Source of the DNA: Hydrangea macrophylla
Taxonomy: Eukaryota; Streptophyta; Magnoliopsida; Cornales; Hydrangeaceae
DNA: 64,000 nucleotides
NCBI GenBank assembly: GCA_033977485.1
Contig: CM066991.1
Span: 128,173,999 to 128,237,998 of the forward strand
Direction of reading: 5' to 3'
In this document: positions 13,220 through 24,065 of the stretch, one piece after another
Layout: each line of letters starts with the position of its first letter
How positions within the stretch are numbered: position 1 is the stretch's first letter
The notes under the pieces: generated by a model
The model's database searches: none
The model's input: the letters and a program-made list of their open reading frames with translations, nothing else
What the model was told of the DNA's origin: nothing
Program-made: the position numbers and the translations under genes

Positions 13220-13752
13220 TTTATATGAGAAGTGTTTCACTAAACTATGAGAAATTTCTCTGTAAATATTGAGGATTTCTCAGTAAACATTGAGAATTTC
13301 TCAGTAAATATGAGAATTTTCTTATTTATATGAGAAATGTTTCACTAAACTATGAGAAATTTTTCAGTAAACATTGAGGATTTCTCAGTAAACATTGAGA
13401 ATTTCTCAGTAAATATGAGAATTTTCTCATTTATATGAGAAATGTTTCACTAAACTATGAGAAATTTCTTAGTAAACATTGAGGATTTCTCAGTAAACAT
13501 TGAGAATTTCTCAGTAAATATGAGAGTTTTCTCATTTATATGAGAAATGTTTCACTAAACTATGAGAAATTTTTCAGTAAACATTGAGGATTTCTCAGTA
13601 AACATTGAGAATTTCTCAGTAAATATGAGAATTTTCTCATTTATATGAGAAATGTTTCACTAAACTATGAGAAATTTCTCAGTAAACATTGAGGATTTCT
13701 CAGTAAATATTGAGAATTTCTCAGTAAATATGAGAATTTCTCAGTAAACATT
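13220..13752 (+). repeat. ~105-bp minisatellite made of TTTCTCAGTAAA words
   Basis: About five tandem copies at a ~105-bp period. The anchor word TGAGAAATGTTTCACTAAAC recurs near 13226 (variant), 13331, 13436, 13542 and 13646. Within each unit, shorter words (GAGAATTTCTCAGTAAA, GAGGATTTCTCAGTAAA) repeat at about 20-25 bp, so the array has nested periodicity. Each word contains a small GAGAA/TTCTC palindrome. Confidence 0.9.
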
Positions 13753-13768
13753 TAGTGGGTGGTTTGGT

Positions 13769-13793
13769 GTGTGTGTGTGTGTGTGTGTGTGTA
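13769..13793. repeat. GT microsatellite
   Basis: A GT run in the right inverted arm beside the minisatellite. The mirror AC-rich stretch is at about 13198-13209. Confidence 0.9.
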
Positions 13794-14436
13794 TCATTTT
13801 TGAATTTCTCAGTAAACATTTCAATTGTAGCACACTGTTTATAGCCGTTGCAAACAAAATTGAAACCCAACTGCTATGAACAGTGGCGTCTGACATTTCC
13901 CACCAAATTATGGATCTCCCCCCTTTCTCTCTCCATCGACTATAAATTTGGGTCCCCAACCATGGTGGATGCATTTTGCATACCCATATGCAACCTCCGT
14001 TGGAGCTCAATTTTTTTGACAAAAATTGCCAAAATGGCAGTTATTTAAAATGGATACCCATATACAACTCCCGTTGGAGTTGCTCTTAGGCTTGAAAAAA
14101 AGTTAGTTTTTGGGTTTTGAGTAGCGAATCGGTAAACCGCTTAACCAAACGCAACGAAACCTTACACGCACCTCGAACATGCCTCAATAAACTTGCGGGA
14201 ACTAACGGAATGAATAATGGATTCACGGTTCACAAAAATGCAAAAAAATTACTATTTAGTCACTTAGGCTTGAAAAAAAAGTTAGTTTTTGGGGTTTTGA
14301 GTAGCGAATCGGTAAACCGCTTAACCAAATGCCACGAAACCTTACACGCACCTCAAACATGCCTAAATAAACTTACGGGAACTAACGGATTGCATAACGG
14401 ATTCACGGTTCACAAAAAATGCGAAAAAATGACTCT

Positions 14437-14879
14437 TTCATCATTCCTAGTTCCCCGAACACATTGTGGTCTCTCGAAACCCCCAAACATAGTTTTACTC
14501 TTTTATTATTTTAATCATATACAACTGATTAATGAAATCTGTATCTTTTTTGTAGGTACAAAGTTTCACATTTTGATGGAAGGTTCTAACAAACAAACCA
14601 CACTTTTTGTTGGGCTAATTAATTCTTTTTTGTTGCTTTCATAGGTTTGTTCGTGCTTTTTGATGAATATGTAATATGTATATATATGATATTAGATTTG
14701 CACTTGACTCTGATCGATTGTATATTTTTTTTGTTCATTCTAATTAATTGGTTGATATTGAGATGAATCTATATGAAATTTAGTAGTTGAAATATTGAGT
14801 TGGATTTAATTTTGTACAGGGTGCATGCATGGTATTGTATATATGTACAGGGTGGTATATATTGTTTTTACAGGGTGGT
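14437..14879. other. Unique AT-rich segment of the CACTA element
   Basis: The sequence between satellite end and subterminal repeat field has no credible gene. The short open frames overlapping it start inside satellite copies. GTACAGGGTGGTAT-like words repeat near 14814-14880 and lead into the subterminal field. Confidence 0.55.
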
Positions 14880-15445
14880 ATTTATGTCACTTTTACAGCA
14901 TTTATGTCACTTTTAAGGCTCTTATGTAATAATTTTGTTTGGTATTTATGTCACTTTTCTACTTTTATGTCACTTTAGGTTAAAAGTGACATAAATAAAA
15001 TGGTATTTATGTCACTTTTAAGTATTTATGTCACTTTTAAGACTTCGATGTATTAATTTTTGTTTGGTATTTATGTCACTTTTCCACTTTTATGTCACTT
15101 TAGGTTAAAAGTGACATAAATAAAATAGTATTTATGTCACTTTTAAGTATTTATGTCACTTTTTAGTCTTTGATGTTATAATTTTGTTTGGTATTTATGT
15201 CACTTTCTACTTTTATGTCACTTTATGTTAAAAGTGACATAAATAAAATGGTATTTATGTCACTTTTAAGTATTTATGTCACTTTTTATTAACAAATTTG
15301 TTGGATTTATGAAACATTTATGTCACTTTTTCGAAAGTATTTATGTCACTTTTAAAACATTTATGTCGCCTCCATTTATGTCACTTTTTACTGAAAAAAA
15401 AAGTGACATAAATACCTATTTATGTCACTTTTTAAGTGACATAAA
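14880..15445. repeat. CACTA subterminal repeat field
   Basis: More than fifteen copies of TTTATGTCACTTTT and several reverse copies (AAAAGTGACATAAATA) are packed into ~570 bp directly before the CACTA terminus. A larger ~125-bp period is superimposed: GGTATTTATGTCACTTT followed by CTACTTTTATGTCACTTTA and a reverse copy recurs near 14940, 15066 and 15190. In En/Spm elements such repeats are binding sites for the element's regulatory protein (TNPA); that role here is inferred. Confidence 0.85.
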
Positions 15446-15450
15446 AGGCC

Positions 15451-15465
15451 TTTTTCCTTGTAGTG
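15451..15465 (-). repeat. CACTA terminal inverted repeat, 3' end
   Basis: Plus strand reads TTTTTCCTTGTAGTG, i.e. CACTACAAGGAAAAA on the minus strand. The 3 bp that follow are TAT; without the 5' end the target duplication cannot be confirmed. Confidence 0.75.
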
Positions 15466-16265
15466 TATGATCATACTTGTCTATCAGACTAACTAGTATC
15501 ACATCTGCAACACCTATATCTTCATGTCACACTTACTCTTCAACATTTCTTTGATAGTCTTAATAAAGTCAATATTGCTATCACATACAAAGAAACAAAG
15601 ACATAACTCATCTTAATGCTTTTAGCACAAATCATAATGTAACACTAATCAAACCAATTTGACACACTCAAATGGGTTGTCCCAAAACAACAAACTTTAA
15701 GAATTGTTCCACATATAATTGTGGCAAATCACACACTTACAAATCCTTTGTATGTTTGCTAACGTTAAAGCCATTAGTTTTAAGTTTCAATGGGAACCCA
15801 ATAGTTATTTAGACTAATATCTCGAGTTACCACATTCAATTATCTTGGTTTATTTCCAAGTCTATATATATAATTAAATTGTATGAGCACAATAAATTCA
15901 AAATGGAATTAAATATATATGCCTAAACCTTTTATACTTGCAAAATATTAACGAAGTTCAATACATATTTTCCCCCACATTTGCAAGTATCGGTGATCAC
16001 ATGTAAATACGAGCATTTTAACATTACCCCCACATTTGTTAAAATTTTCAAGATCGCGTGATTTGACTCTATCATAAGCAATTCTCATATTAATGAGCCT
16101 TGATAATTTTTTCAAGCATTAAGAGCGAATCTCTTAAATTACATGCACAAACAACTTGAAAGTCCGTATTTATATTTAAGCAAGGAATAAAACAAAATTT
16201 ACACTTTAGGGGCTTAAACGTAAATTATCTAGGGTCAACTTGAAAATTTATAAAACTTTAGCAAA
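15466..16265. other. AT-rich non-genic DNA between transposons
   Basis: No ORF of note. It contains short CCCCCACATTTG words near 15972 and 16026, which may be remnants of an older element; I could not assign it. Confidence 0.5.
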
Positions 16266-16270
16266 CTACT

Positions 16271-19200
16271 TGTCACGCCCCGACGTAGCATAAATAAGGA
16301 AAGCGTTTAATTTCCTTTATGGACCCGTAGGTCGCGACAGTTTGAAGGATCGATTCCGTCCCAAACGTCAAACAACAAAACATAATAATCAGAGTAGAGC
16401 AATCAAGGCTTACAAAAATTTTCTATCTTATTACATCTTATGAACCGAGGTCAACTAAGGCACAGACCGCCTTGAAAATAAAATAATATCTTAGAGTCTG
16501 TTACAGTCATCCTTAAAACAAAACAGTTCATAACTTAAAACAGATAAACTTAAAACATATAATAAATAGTTTCTCGTCCCAACAGCAGCCATTCTTAATT
16601 AGCATAATCGTAGGATTCTTCCTGATTGTAACCTGAAAAGCCTGAACACGAATGTCCAGGACGCATCAACGTCGTCAGCTTCAAGAAGCTGGTGAGTATT
16701 AAAAACATAACTTTGAATGTAAAACATACCAACTTACCTTTTTTTTTTTTTTTTCCCAATTCAAGATTAAATCCACAAGTTTATAATTATGATTAAAGAG
16801 CTCGTTTAGAAAAACAACCACAACATTATTTAAAGAGGGTAAATTTACACAGATGGGACCGTGTATGAGAACAATGCACCACACCCATCTTGCCGACGCT
16901 TTTCTCTCGACAGCCACAACAACCCACTATCCTACTCCTGGTATCTTTGAAACACTCAGATAGCCACACTTTAGCAACGGGGCGCCAGGGAGTGTCCAGT
17001 TTGCCTCACACTTTGGTCCGGGGTACCAGGGAGTGTCCAATGCCTCACACTTTGAATACCCTAACCGCCATGCAAATACCGGGGCTACCCCTCACACAGT
17101 ATCCAGACTTGAGTTATCAGGGAGTGTCCGTAGGCCACACTTTAACACTACCATGGGTGCCAGGGAATGTCCGAGTTCGGCTTCACACACTTTAACGCTT
17201 CCATGGGCGTCAGGGAGTGTCCATATTTGCCACCGTCGCATTTCAAAGATACCCTCTTCCACAAACTCTACCACAACCACAACCACAACCACGACCACAA
17301 AACACAAAACTCAACCACAACCACAACCACGACCACAAACACAAACTCATACTCTTTCCCCACTACCATTACTCTTTTCCACACAGACTGACACCCCTAT
17401 GCATGTACCACTGACCCACATGAATGGTATGTACTTAAACAAAAATGCTGAATTAAAGGAACAACACGCGTACGGGGATTAATGAGTCATACTACAATGT
17501 TTTAATCATTCAAACATAACCAAATAGAGTTCTGATTAACCAAGTTTCCCAAACAGGACCTCAACAGTATATAAATTTCATCCAAACAGTCCCATAACAG
17601 AAAAACAGACAAAAACAGAAACTGCAATACCTCGCGCGCGCGGGCCGCTCGCGCGAAGGGTCGCTCGCGCGGGCCGCTCGCGCGATAAGCCCATTTTTCC
17701 TTTTATTAATAAACTTTTCTGTCTGCCTGAGGAAAGCAAGGTCGCGCGCGCGGATCGCTCGCGCGAAGGGGTTCTCGCGCGACCCTCGCTCGCGCGACCA
17801 GCCAAATTTTCAATATATATATATAAACTCTTACGTCTGCCTGGGGAAGCCTACCTCGCGCGCGCGGGCCGCTCGCGCGAAGGGTCGCTCGCGCGGGCCG
17901 CTCGCGCGATACTCGCGCGCGCGATCGTGGCGCGAGATGAAGCTGAGGCTTCGTCTTCTTCGCAGAAACTGCTCTGTTTCAGCTTTAGGGGTCCAAAATG
18001 ACCCATTTTGGAATTCTAAAGTATATAGGACATATAACATATGATTCTCTTCGGTTTTTCCCAAGGATTAAGAATCTAAAGTCAATTTAACACCATTTGA
18101 TTCATAGCTCTCTAATTTTAGGAAAAACTCAAACATGTCAAAATTTCATTTTCAATATACTTTCTTATATGAACGAATTGGGTTCTAAAACTTCAGACAT
18201 AACATCAATGAGGTATAATCTTTCATAATCAACTCTAAAAACAAGTTTTGGTTAAGTTTTGAAAATCTTGATTTTTCAAGCCATGAACTTCAACGTATGA
18301 TCATCAAGGAAGAATTTAACAATCAGACAAGTATGAAGAAATTAAAGCATGAATTACATTCTGAGTGAGTTCTAAATACTCACTGAGATTAGAGATGGAA
18401 GTAATTGTTGAGAAAGAAAGACCAAATAAGAATATTGCAATCCAAATCAAACTTTCAAGCTATGGAGGTTGGGTTCTTTCTCTTCCTCAAAAATATGAAC
18501 TAAGGACTCTCTGCTCTCTCTGTGTTTTTGTGTACTGCAGAATGTGTGTCTTTAGAGGGAGTGTATGTGAGTGTATATAAAGAAAGCCAGTCTTGGCCAC
18601 CAAGTTCAACCTAGAAGACTCTACATTAGATTTCAAGTACTAATTTCTCATTCAATCCTAAATGAACTACAAAATCACAGGTGTGTGTGTGTGTGTGTGA
18701 TACACTTACGTATACATATATACACCCTCAGATGGTGAAGAGGCACATAGGGTGGTAGGGGTCAAATGGGGTTGTTTGGCAATTTAGCTTATGGCACAAC
18801 ATTTGCACATATAAGCTAAGCATTCCCAAACAATGCCTTACCCAATAATTACTTGCCATAATTGGAAATAAAGTAAATGTCTAAATCGGTCACTTCCAAA
18901 ATCTGTGGAAGTTAAACACAACATGGACAGTTTTGGACATAAACTGGTATTTTCGGGGCGCGGTGGTCACCACAAAATACAGGAAATTCATTTTAACTTA
19001 AGAAATGGTTTTCTGGTTTCATAAAAATACTGGTTGAGTCAATAGAAGTTGTTTTCACCGTTTTGAAATACAGACTTTGAAATCCACACAGGTATTATTA
19101 ATTTTATAAAAATTACAACTTGGTCCCCAATAAACTTTAAATGTGAATTTATATTCCAAACAAGTGACTGGAATTAAAGTAAAAGCAGACCATGCCAATT

Positions 19201-19282
19201 GAATTTAAATATACCAATGCCAATACACATAAATTAAATATGGACATGAATTTTAAATTAAATGGAAATGCAGGTTGTTACA
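16271..19282 (-). repeat. 3' LTR of the chromovirus
   Basis: A 3,012-bp LTR. It contains a minisatellite of GGGAGTGTCC...CACACTTT units (about 16960-17225), a CCACAA-rich low-complexity stretch (17266-17340), three CG-rich blocks (17631-17936) and a GT run (about 18680-18699). The His/Thr-rich and Val-rich ORFs seen here occur identically in the other LTR and are translations of these repeats, not genes. Confidence 0.95.
17631..17936. repeat. CG-rich clustered palindromes in the LTR
   Basis: Three blocks (about 17631-17686, 17742-17799 and 17855-17936) built from CTCGCGCGA, GGGCCGCTCGCGCG and CGCGCGCG words lie in otherwise AT-rich DNA. The identical set is at 26211-26516 in the other LTR. 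Each block is strongly self-complementary. Such a CpG cluster could be a promoter-proximal or methylation-target region of the LTR (inference). Confidence 0.9.
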
Positions 19283-19295
19283 TCCTTCCTCCCTT
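19283..19295 (-). other. Polypurine tract (PPT)
   Basis: Directly inside the 3' LTR the minus strand reads AAGGGAGGAAGGA, the expected primer for plus-strand DNA synthesis. Its contact with the LTR boundary supports the boundary call. Confidence 0.9.
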
Positions 19296-19327
19296 AAACA
19301 GGATTTCGTCCCCGAAATCAAGACTGA

Positions 19328-22300
19328 CTAATCCTGAAATAACTCCGGGTACTTCTTCTTCATATCGGCTTCAACTTCCCACGAGGCTTCGTTCTCGTCA
19401 TGGTGATTCCACTGAACCTCCACCAACGGAATGTCTTTATTCCTCAGCTTCTTGATACTCTGGTCCAGAATCTTCACAGGTCTCTCCTTGTAAGAAATGT
19501 TATGACTTGTCTCAATGTCGTCATAACTAACCACATGTGAGGGGTCTCGTATGTATTTCCTCAACATACTTACGTGAAATACGTTGTGAACCCCGGACAT
19601 CTTCGGTGGTAGCGCCAGTCGATAAGCTACTTTCCCGACACGTTCCAAAATCTCGAACGGTCCGATGAAACGCGGAGCTAACTTCCCTCTCTTGAGACCA
19701 AAACGTACCACTCCTCGGGTTGGTGAAACCTTAAGCAGTACGTGACCTCCAACACTAAACTCCAAATCCTTCCGTCGTCGATCAGCATAACTCTTATACC
19801 GGCTCTGAGCGGTTCTCATCCTCTCCTTGACCAAAGTAATCTTCTCATTGGTTTCTCTTACCAAATCTGGTCCCAGCAACTCTGTATCCCCAACTTCAGC
19901 CCAACACAAAGGGGAACGACATGGTCGTCCGTACAGTGCTTCGAACGGAGCCATACCGATACTCGTGTGATAACTGTTGTTATAGGCGAATTCAACCAAC
20001 GGCAAGTGTGTCTCCCAAGATTCTTCAAAATCGATCACACAAGCCCTGAGCATATCTTCCATGATCTGATTAACACGCTCAGTTTGTCCATCTGTCTGAG
20101 GGTGAAAAGCAGTGCTCATCTTGAGTGAAGTTCCCATAGCTTCTTGCAGACTTTCCCAAAATCCAGAGGTAAAACGCGCGTCACGGTCTGACACAATCGA
20201 CACAGGTGCACCGTGAAGTCGCACAACTTGTTGTATGTACATCCGGCTCATCTTCTCTACCGGGTATGTCATACTATAAGCGATAAAATGAGCGGATTTC
20301 GTCAATCGATCCACGATTACCCAAATAGCGTCATGATTCTGCTGCGATCGAGGTAATCCTACTACAAAATCCATCGTAATGTGTTCCCACTTCCAACCAG
20401 GGATAGGTAGCGGTTGCAACAATCCTGACGGTCTCTGATGTTCAGCTTTGACTTGCTGACACGTCAAACACTTGGATACAAATTCGGCCACGTCTTTCTT
20501 CATACCTTCCCACCAGAAATTTATCTTCAGATCTTTGTACATCTTCGTTCCTCCCGGGTGAACTGTATATCTTGACTTATGTGCTTCTTCCAGGATATCC
20601 TTCCTTAATTCTTCATTACCTGGCACACATAATCTATTCCTGCACCGATATCCTCCATCGACTCCCACTTTCCATTCTGTCGGGTCTTTTTCTGACATCT
20701 TCACGAACCATGCCTGAAACTTCTCATCTCCTTTCTGAGCTCCAATAATGCGGTCGATAAGAACAGGCTGCAGGATAAGACATCCGAACAATTGTCCTTC
20801 TCCTTCTTCAGCACCCTGTACATCGAATTCCGCCAAAGTCTCCAAAGCTCGCCACTCTCTCACCATTAAGGAGGCGATCGTCTCACTAGTCTGTCGACTC
20901 AGGGCATCAGCAACCACATTAGCTTTACCCGGGTGATATTCTAATGTGAAGTCGTAATCTTTGATCAGCTCCATCCATCTGCGCTGCCTCATGTTCAACT
21001 CTTTCTGCGTGAACAAGTATTTCAAACTCTTGTGATCGGAGAACAAATCAAACTTCTCACCGTAGAGATAGTGTCTCCAAATCTTGAGTGCGAAAACTAC
21101 TGCTGCCAACTCCAAATCATGAATGGGATAGTTCAACTCATTCGGCTTCAGCTGTCTGGATCCATAGGCTATAACTCTGCCATCTTGCATAAGTACACAC
21201 CCTAACCCTTGATATGATGCGTCACTAAAGATAGTGAACTTCTCATCAGGCTTGGGTATTGCTAGTACCGGTGCGGTAGTGAGTGTTTCTTTCAGCTCTA
21301 GAAAGGCTCGCTCATGCTTCTCTGTCCATTCGAACTTCAAGTTCTTTTTCGTCAACCCAGTTAAAGGTGCTGCTATATTTGAGAATCCCTCAACGAATCT
21401 CCTGTAATAGCCTGCGAGTCCAAGAAAACTCCGAACTTCTGTAGGGTTGCTCGGCCTAACCCAGTTTGATACAGCATCGGTCTTGGATGAATCCACTGAA
21501 ATTCCTTGAGATGACACCTTGTGTCCCAAAAATTTCACTTCCTGCAACCAGAACTCACACTTACTGAACTTGGCATACAACTGATGGTCCTTGAGCGTCT
21601 GCATCGCAATCCGTAGATGTTGCTCGTGTTCTTCTCCTGACTTAGAATAGATCAAAATATCATCTATAAAGACGATGACAAACTGATCTAAATAAGGCTT
21701 GAACACTCTGTTCATCAGATCCATAAACACTGCCGGGGCGTTCGTCATTCCAAACGGCATTACCAGGAATTCATAATGACCATATCGGGTTCTGAAAGCA
21801 GTCTTAGGTATGTCTTCTTTTCGTACCCTCAACTGATGATATCCCGACCTAAGGTCTATCTTGGAAAATGTCGTAGCTCCTTGTAGTTGATCAAACAAAT
21901 CGTCAATCCGAGGCAAGGGATACTTGTTCTTGATAGTCATACGGTTCAGTTCTCTGTAGTCGATACACAATCTGAGTGTCCCGTCCTTCTTCTTCACGAA
22001 TAACACTGGTGCTCCCCAAGGCGATGTACTTGGGCGTACAAAACCTAGGTTCTCGAGCTCTTGAACTTGTTCCTTCAATTCCAACAGTTCTGTGGGGGCC
22101 ATTCTGTAGGGAACCTTGGTGATTGGTACGGTACCCGGTATAAGCTCAATACAGAACTCTATACTTCTCTCGGGCGGTAGACCAGAAACATCTTCAAACA
22201 CTTCTTCGAAGTCCTTGACTACAGGTATAGATGACGCTGTCACCTCTGTACTGACGACTTCGATGTTGGCTAAGCATCTCGTGAGGAACATATCTCCCGT

Positions 22301-23803
22301 AGGGTTACATTGAAAATCAAAGGGTTGATTCTCATTGTCGGGGAATGTAATTCTCTTCCTCGCACAATCCAACTTCACTTGATTCTGAGAGAGCCAATCC
22401 ATTCCTAGGATTATGTCAAACTCCTTCATTGATAGGACAATCAACCTAGCAGGGATTTCACGGTCTCCTAACCGTAAGGGACAATCCTTGCACACGTGTC
22501 CTAATCTGACTGCAGCTCCTAGTGGCGAAGTAGCCTTCAAAGCTTTCTCTAAGCGATGAGGTAAAATACCCAATCTTCGAATTGTATTAACAGATATGAA
22601 CGAAAGAGCAGCACCCGTATCAAATAACACTTTAACATGGGAGTTAAACAGAGTTAATGTACCTTCTACTGCTTGCTGATCAGGTTGGGCTTCTCCATAA
22701 TTTCCTTCTTCATACGCAGTTCCATCATATCCAGCGGCATCAGGGATAACAGCATTCAAGCGAGTCTGACCCTGTTGACCATAAGTCACCTGCTTAGGAG
22801 CAGTACAGAACCTGCTGATGTGACCTGGTTCACCACAGTTGAAGCAGACTATCCCTTGTTGAGTAGCACGCCTTGGTGCCTTGCAATCACGAGCCACATG
22901 ACCAGGGTTGCCACAGTTGAAACACTTTCCACTACTACTTTCTTCTCCTACTCGAGGTTGAGTCGGATAGGTAATAGCCTGGGTCTTCTTGCTTCCGTCA
23001 AAATTCCTCTTCTGCCCTTGGGTACGGTTCATTGGTGGTCTATTCCCAAAATTACCCCTTTGAGGCGGTCGGAATTCAAATTGTTTTCGGCTCACTCGAG
23101 CATCTTCTTCCAGATCAGTAGCCAAATCAACAAGTCCTTCAAACGATTTATCCAAGTGGCCGAGAGTCAAGCGACGAATCTGCGGTGTCAGCCCTTGATT
23201 ATACTTGCGGATCTTCTTCTCTTCAGTATCAACCAGGTGTGGAGCAAACCGAGACAGTCTTTCGAACTGTGTGGTGTACTCTTGCACCGACTTGGTTCCT
23301 TGCGTCAGGTCCATGAATTCCTTCTCTCTTCTGTGCCTCTCCGTAGCCGGGAAATACTTCTCCAAAAATCTCCCCTTGAACGCAGTCCACGTCATTCCCG
23401 CTGCAGCTCCATTCCCGATAGTAGCTATGACCGAATCCCACCAATCTGCGGCAGCATCGGTCAACTGAAATGTAGCTAATCTTCTCTTGTCTATCTCGTT
23501 GCATTGGACAGCTTCGAACATCCGGTCCATCTGTCTCAACCACTGTTCCGCTTTCCAGGGTTCCGCGGTACCCGCAAACTGTTCGGGCCTTAGAGCACGG
23601 AATCTTTCTAGCAACTTGTCTCCCGTTTGATGGTCTCTTCGATTGTCGTTCGTGTTACCGATCCTTTCTAACCGTCTGATAAATGCTTCAAACATCCCTG
23701 TAGGATCGGCAGCTTCGGGTGCTCCCTCGATCAGGTTCCTGTTCCTCCTGACTCCTCCAGCCATTCTATGCATGATAGTGGTAGTAGAATGAGAAACATG
23801 CAT
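19328..23803 (-). CDS. Chromovirus Gag-Pol polyprotein (1491 aa)
   Basis: A single uninterrupted ORF for the capsid and all enzymes needed for copy-and-paste transposition. Gag lies at about residues 70-240. Two CCHC zinc knuckles are at 294-307 ([14 protein letters not shown]) and 320-333 ([14 protein letters not shown]). The aspartic protease has LFDTGA near 393-398. Reverse transcriptase covers about 595-780 with FIDD at 712-716. RNase H has FSDAS near 859, FSDH near 921 and DALSR near 966. The integrase HHCC finger is at about 1075-1115, and the catalytic triad fits D1145, D1206, E1242 (D-35-E spacing). The C-terminus (about 1443-1491, [16 protein letters not shown]) is a chromodomain, which in this group steers integration toward particular chromatin. 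Met14 (MAGGVRR) is an alternative start. No stop, frameshift or lost catalytic residue is seen. Confidence 0.97.
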   Translation of the reverse strand: MHVSHSTTTIMHRMAGGVRRNRNLIEGAPEAADPTGMFEAFIRRLERIGNTNDNRRDHQTGDKLLERFRALRPEQFAGTAEPWKAEQWLRQMDRMFEAVQCNEIDKRRLATFQLTDAAADWWDSVIATIGNGAAAGMTWTAFKGRFLEKYFPATERHRREKEFMDLTQGTKSVQEYTTQFERLSRFAPHLVDTEEKKIRKYNQGLTPQIRRLTLGHLDKSFEGLVDLATDLEEDARVSRKQFEFRPPQRGNFGNRPPMNRTQGQKRNFDGSKKTQAITYPTQPRVGEESSSGKCFNCGNPGHVARDCKAPRRATQQGIVCFNCGEPGHISRFCTAPKQVTYGQQGQTRLNAVIPDAAGYDGTAYEEGNYGEAQPDQQAVEGTLTLFNSHVKVLFDTGAALSFISVNTIRRLGILPHRLEKALKATSPLGAAVRLGHVCKDCPLRLGDREIPARLIVLSMKEFDIILGMDWLSQNQVKLDCARKRITFPDNENQPFDFQCNPTGDMFLTRCLANIEVVSTEVTASSIPVVKDFEEVFEDVSGLPPERSIEFCIELIPGTVPITKVPYRMAPTELLELKEQVQELENLGFVRPSTSPWGAPVLFVKKKDGTLRLCIDYRELNRMTIKNKYPLPRIDDLFDQLQGATTFSKIDLRSGYHQLRVRKEDIPKTAFRTRYGHYEFLVMPFGMTNAPAVFMDLMNRVFKPYLDQFVIVFIDDILIYSKSGEEHEQHLRIAMQTLKDHQLYAKFSKCEFWLQEVKFLGHKVSSQGISVDSSKTDAVSNWVRPSNPTEVRSFLGLAGYYRRFVEGFSNIAAPLTGLTKKNLKFEWTEKHERAFLELKETLTTAPVLAIPKPDEKFTIFSDASYQGLGCVLMQDGRVIAYGSRQLKPNELNYPIHDLELAAVVFALKIWRHYLYGEKFDLFSDHKSLKYLFTQKELNMRQRRWMELIKDYDFTLEYHPGKANVVADALSRQTSETIASLMVREWRALETLAEFDVQGAEEGEGQLFGCLILQPVLIDRIIGAQKGDEKFQAWFVKMSEKDPTEWKVGVDGGYRCRNRLCVPGNEELRKDILEEAHKSRYTVHPGGTKMYKDLKINFWWEGMKKDVAEFVSKCLTCQQVKAEHQRPSGLLQPLPIPGWKWEHITMDFVVGLPRSQQNHDAIWVIVDRLTKSAHFIAYSMTYPVEKMSRMYIQQVVRLHGAPVSIVSDRDARFTSGFWESLQEAMGTSLKMSTAFHPQTDGQTERVNQIMEDMLRACVIDFEESWETHLPLVEFAYNNSYHTSIGMAPFEALYGRPCRSPLCWAEVGDTELLGPDLVRETNEKITLVKERMRTAQSRYKSYADRRRKDLEFSVGGHVLLKVSPTRGVVRFGLKRGKLAPRFIGPFEILERVGKVAYRLALPPKMSGVHNVFHVSMLRKYIRDPSHVVSYDDIETSHNISYKERPVKILDQSIKKLRNKDIPLVEVQWNHHDENEASWEVEADMKKKYPELFQD

Positions 23804-24065
23804 GCAACAGTGCTATGAAGTAATTTAAATGACAGCAACATTCAAAAGGGTATATCTTATATATATAACTTCTGTCAAGTAGATACAAAAACATGTATGG
23901 TCAGATCAATGCCTACCCTATCTGTATAGGTTAGGACGCATGCAAGAGTTAATGTTACAAAAATGGGGTCATTGCCCTATACTCTAATGCATGTAATTAC
24001 AGTTGCAAAAAGAGACAGAGCTAATAGTCAAAACAGTCCATATGTACAAGGCGATATCTAAATAG

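Larger units (their letters stand above)
12907..14085. mobile_element. PIF/Harbinger (Tourist-like) non-autonomous element in the satellite
   Basis: Left end CAGCAACTCCAATGGGAGTT and right end AACTCCCGTTGGAGTTGCTC form a 20-bp inverted repeat with few mismatches. The flanks are TTA at 12904-12906 and TTA at 14086-14088, a 3-bp target duplication typical of this superfamily. Removing the element with one TTA restores an unbroken satellite unit (GTCACTTA / GGCTTGAAAA). No transposase frame is present. The middle carries a minisatellite (13220-13752) between inverted GT-rich arms (13188-13219 and 13754-13803). Confidence 0.8.
9733..14436 (+). repeat. ~180-bp satellite array inside the CACTA element
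   Basis: About 18 head-to-tail copies. The GTTAGTTTT anchor begins at 9736, 10226, 10407, 10586, 10766, 10945, 11125, 11304, 11484, 11663, 11843, 12022, 12201, 12381, 12560, 12740, 14102 and 14281. Spacing is a constant 179-181 bp. Conserved blocks are GGGGGTTTTGAGTAG, ACCGCTTAACCAAACG, CGAAACCTTACACGCACCTC, AATAAACTTGCGGGAACTAA and TGTCACTTAGGCTTGAAAA. The array is broken by element sequence at about 9840-10209 and by a Harbinger-like element at 12907-14085, and dissolves into unique sequence after 14436. Copies differ by few substitutions, so the array was recently amplified or homogenised. The unit is nucleosome-sized, but it lies within a transposon and I do not claim it is centromeric. 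Confidence 0.95.
2399..15465 (+). mobile_element. CACTA (En/Spm) DNA transposon, body and 3' end
   Basis: The element is called from three things. It has a tnp2-type transposase gene and a second TNPA-like/Ulp1 gene in the same orientation. It has a dense field of subterminal repeats at 14880-15445. It ends in a terminus at 15451-15465 whose reverse complement reads CACTACAAGGAAAAA, the diagnostic CACTA end. Both genes carry lesions, so this copy is probably not autonomous. A 180-bp satellite array and a nested Harbinger-like element inflate the 3' half. The matching 5' CACTACAAGG end was not found in the window, so the start given is only that of the first gene. It remains possible that the 3' terminus belongs to a different, overlapping CACTA copy. 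Confidence 0.75.

Noticed and set aside
9733..14436. CRISPR-like or protein-coding tandem repeat
   Set aside because: The units are contiguous ~180-bp copies without unique spacers, in a plant genome. Each unit keeps a ~50-codon open frame ending in TGA, which follows from low divergence and needs no coding explanation.
17033..17482. 149-codon Thr/His/Pro-rich ORF (also at 25613-26062)
   Set aside because: It lies in both LTRs and is produced by the CCACAA-type low-complexity stretch; overlapping frames are equally open.
22673..23479. 268-codon plus-strand ORF
   Set aside because: It is an antisense shadow of the gag-protease part of the chromovirus polyprotein; no independent motif.
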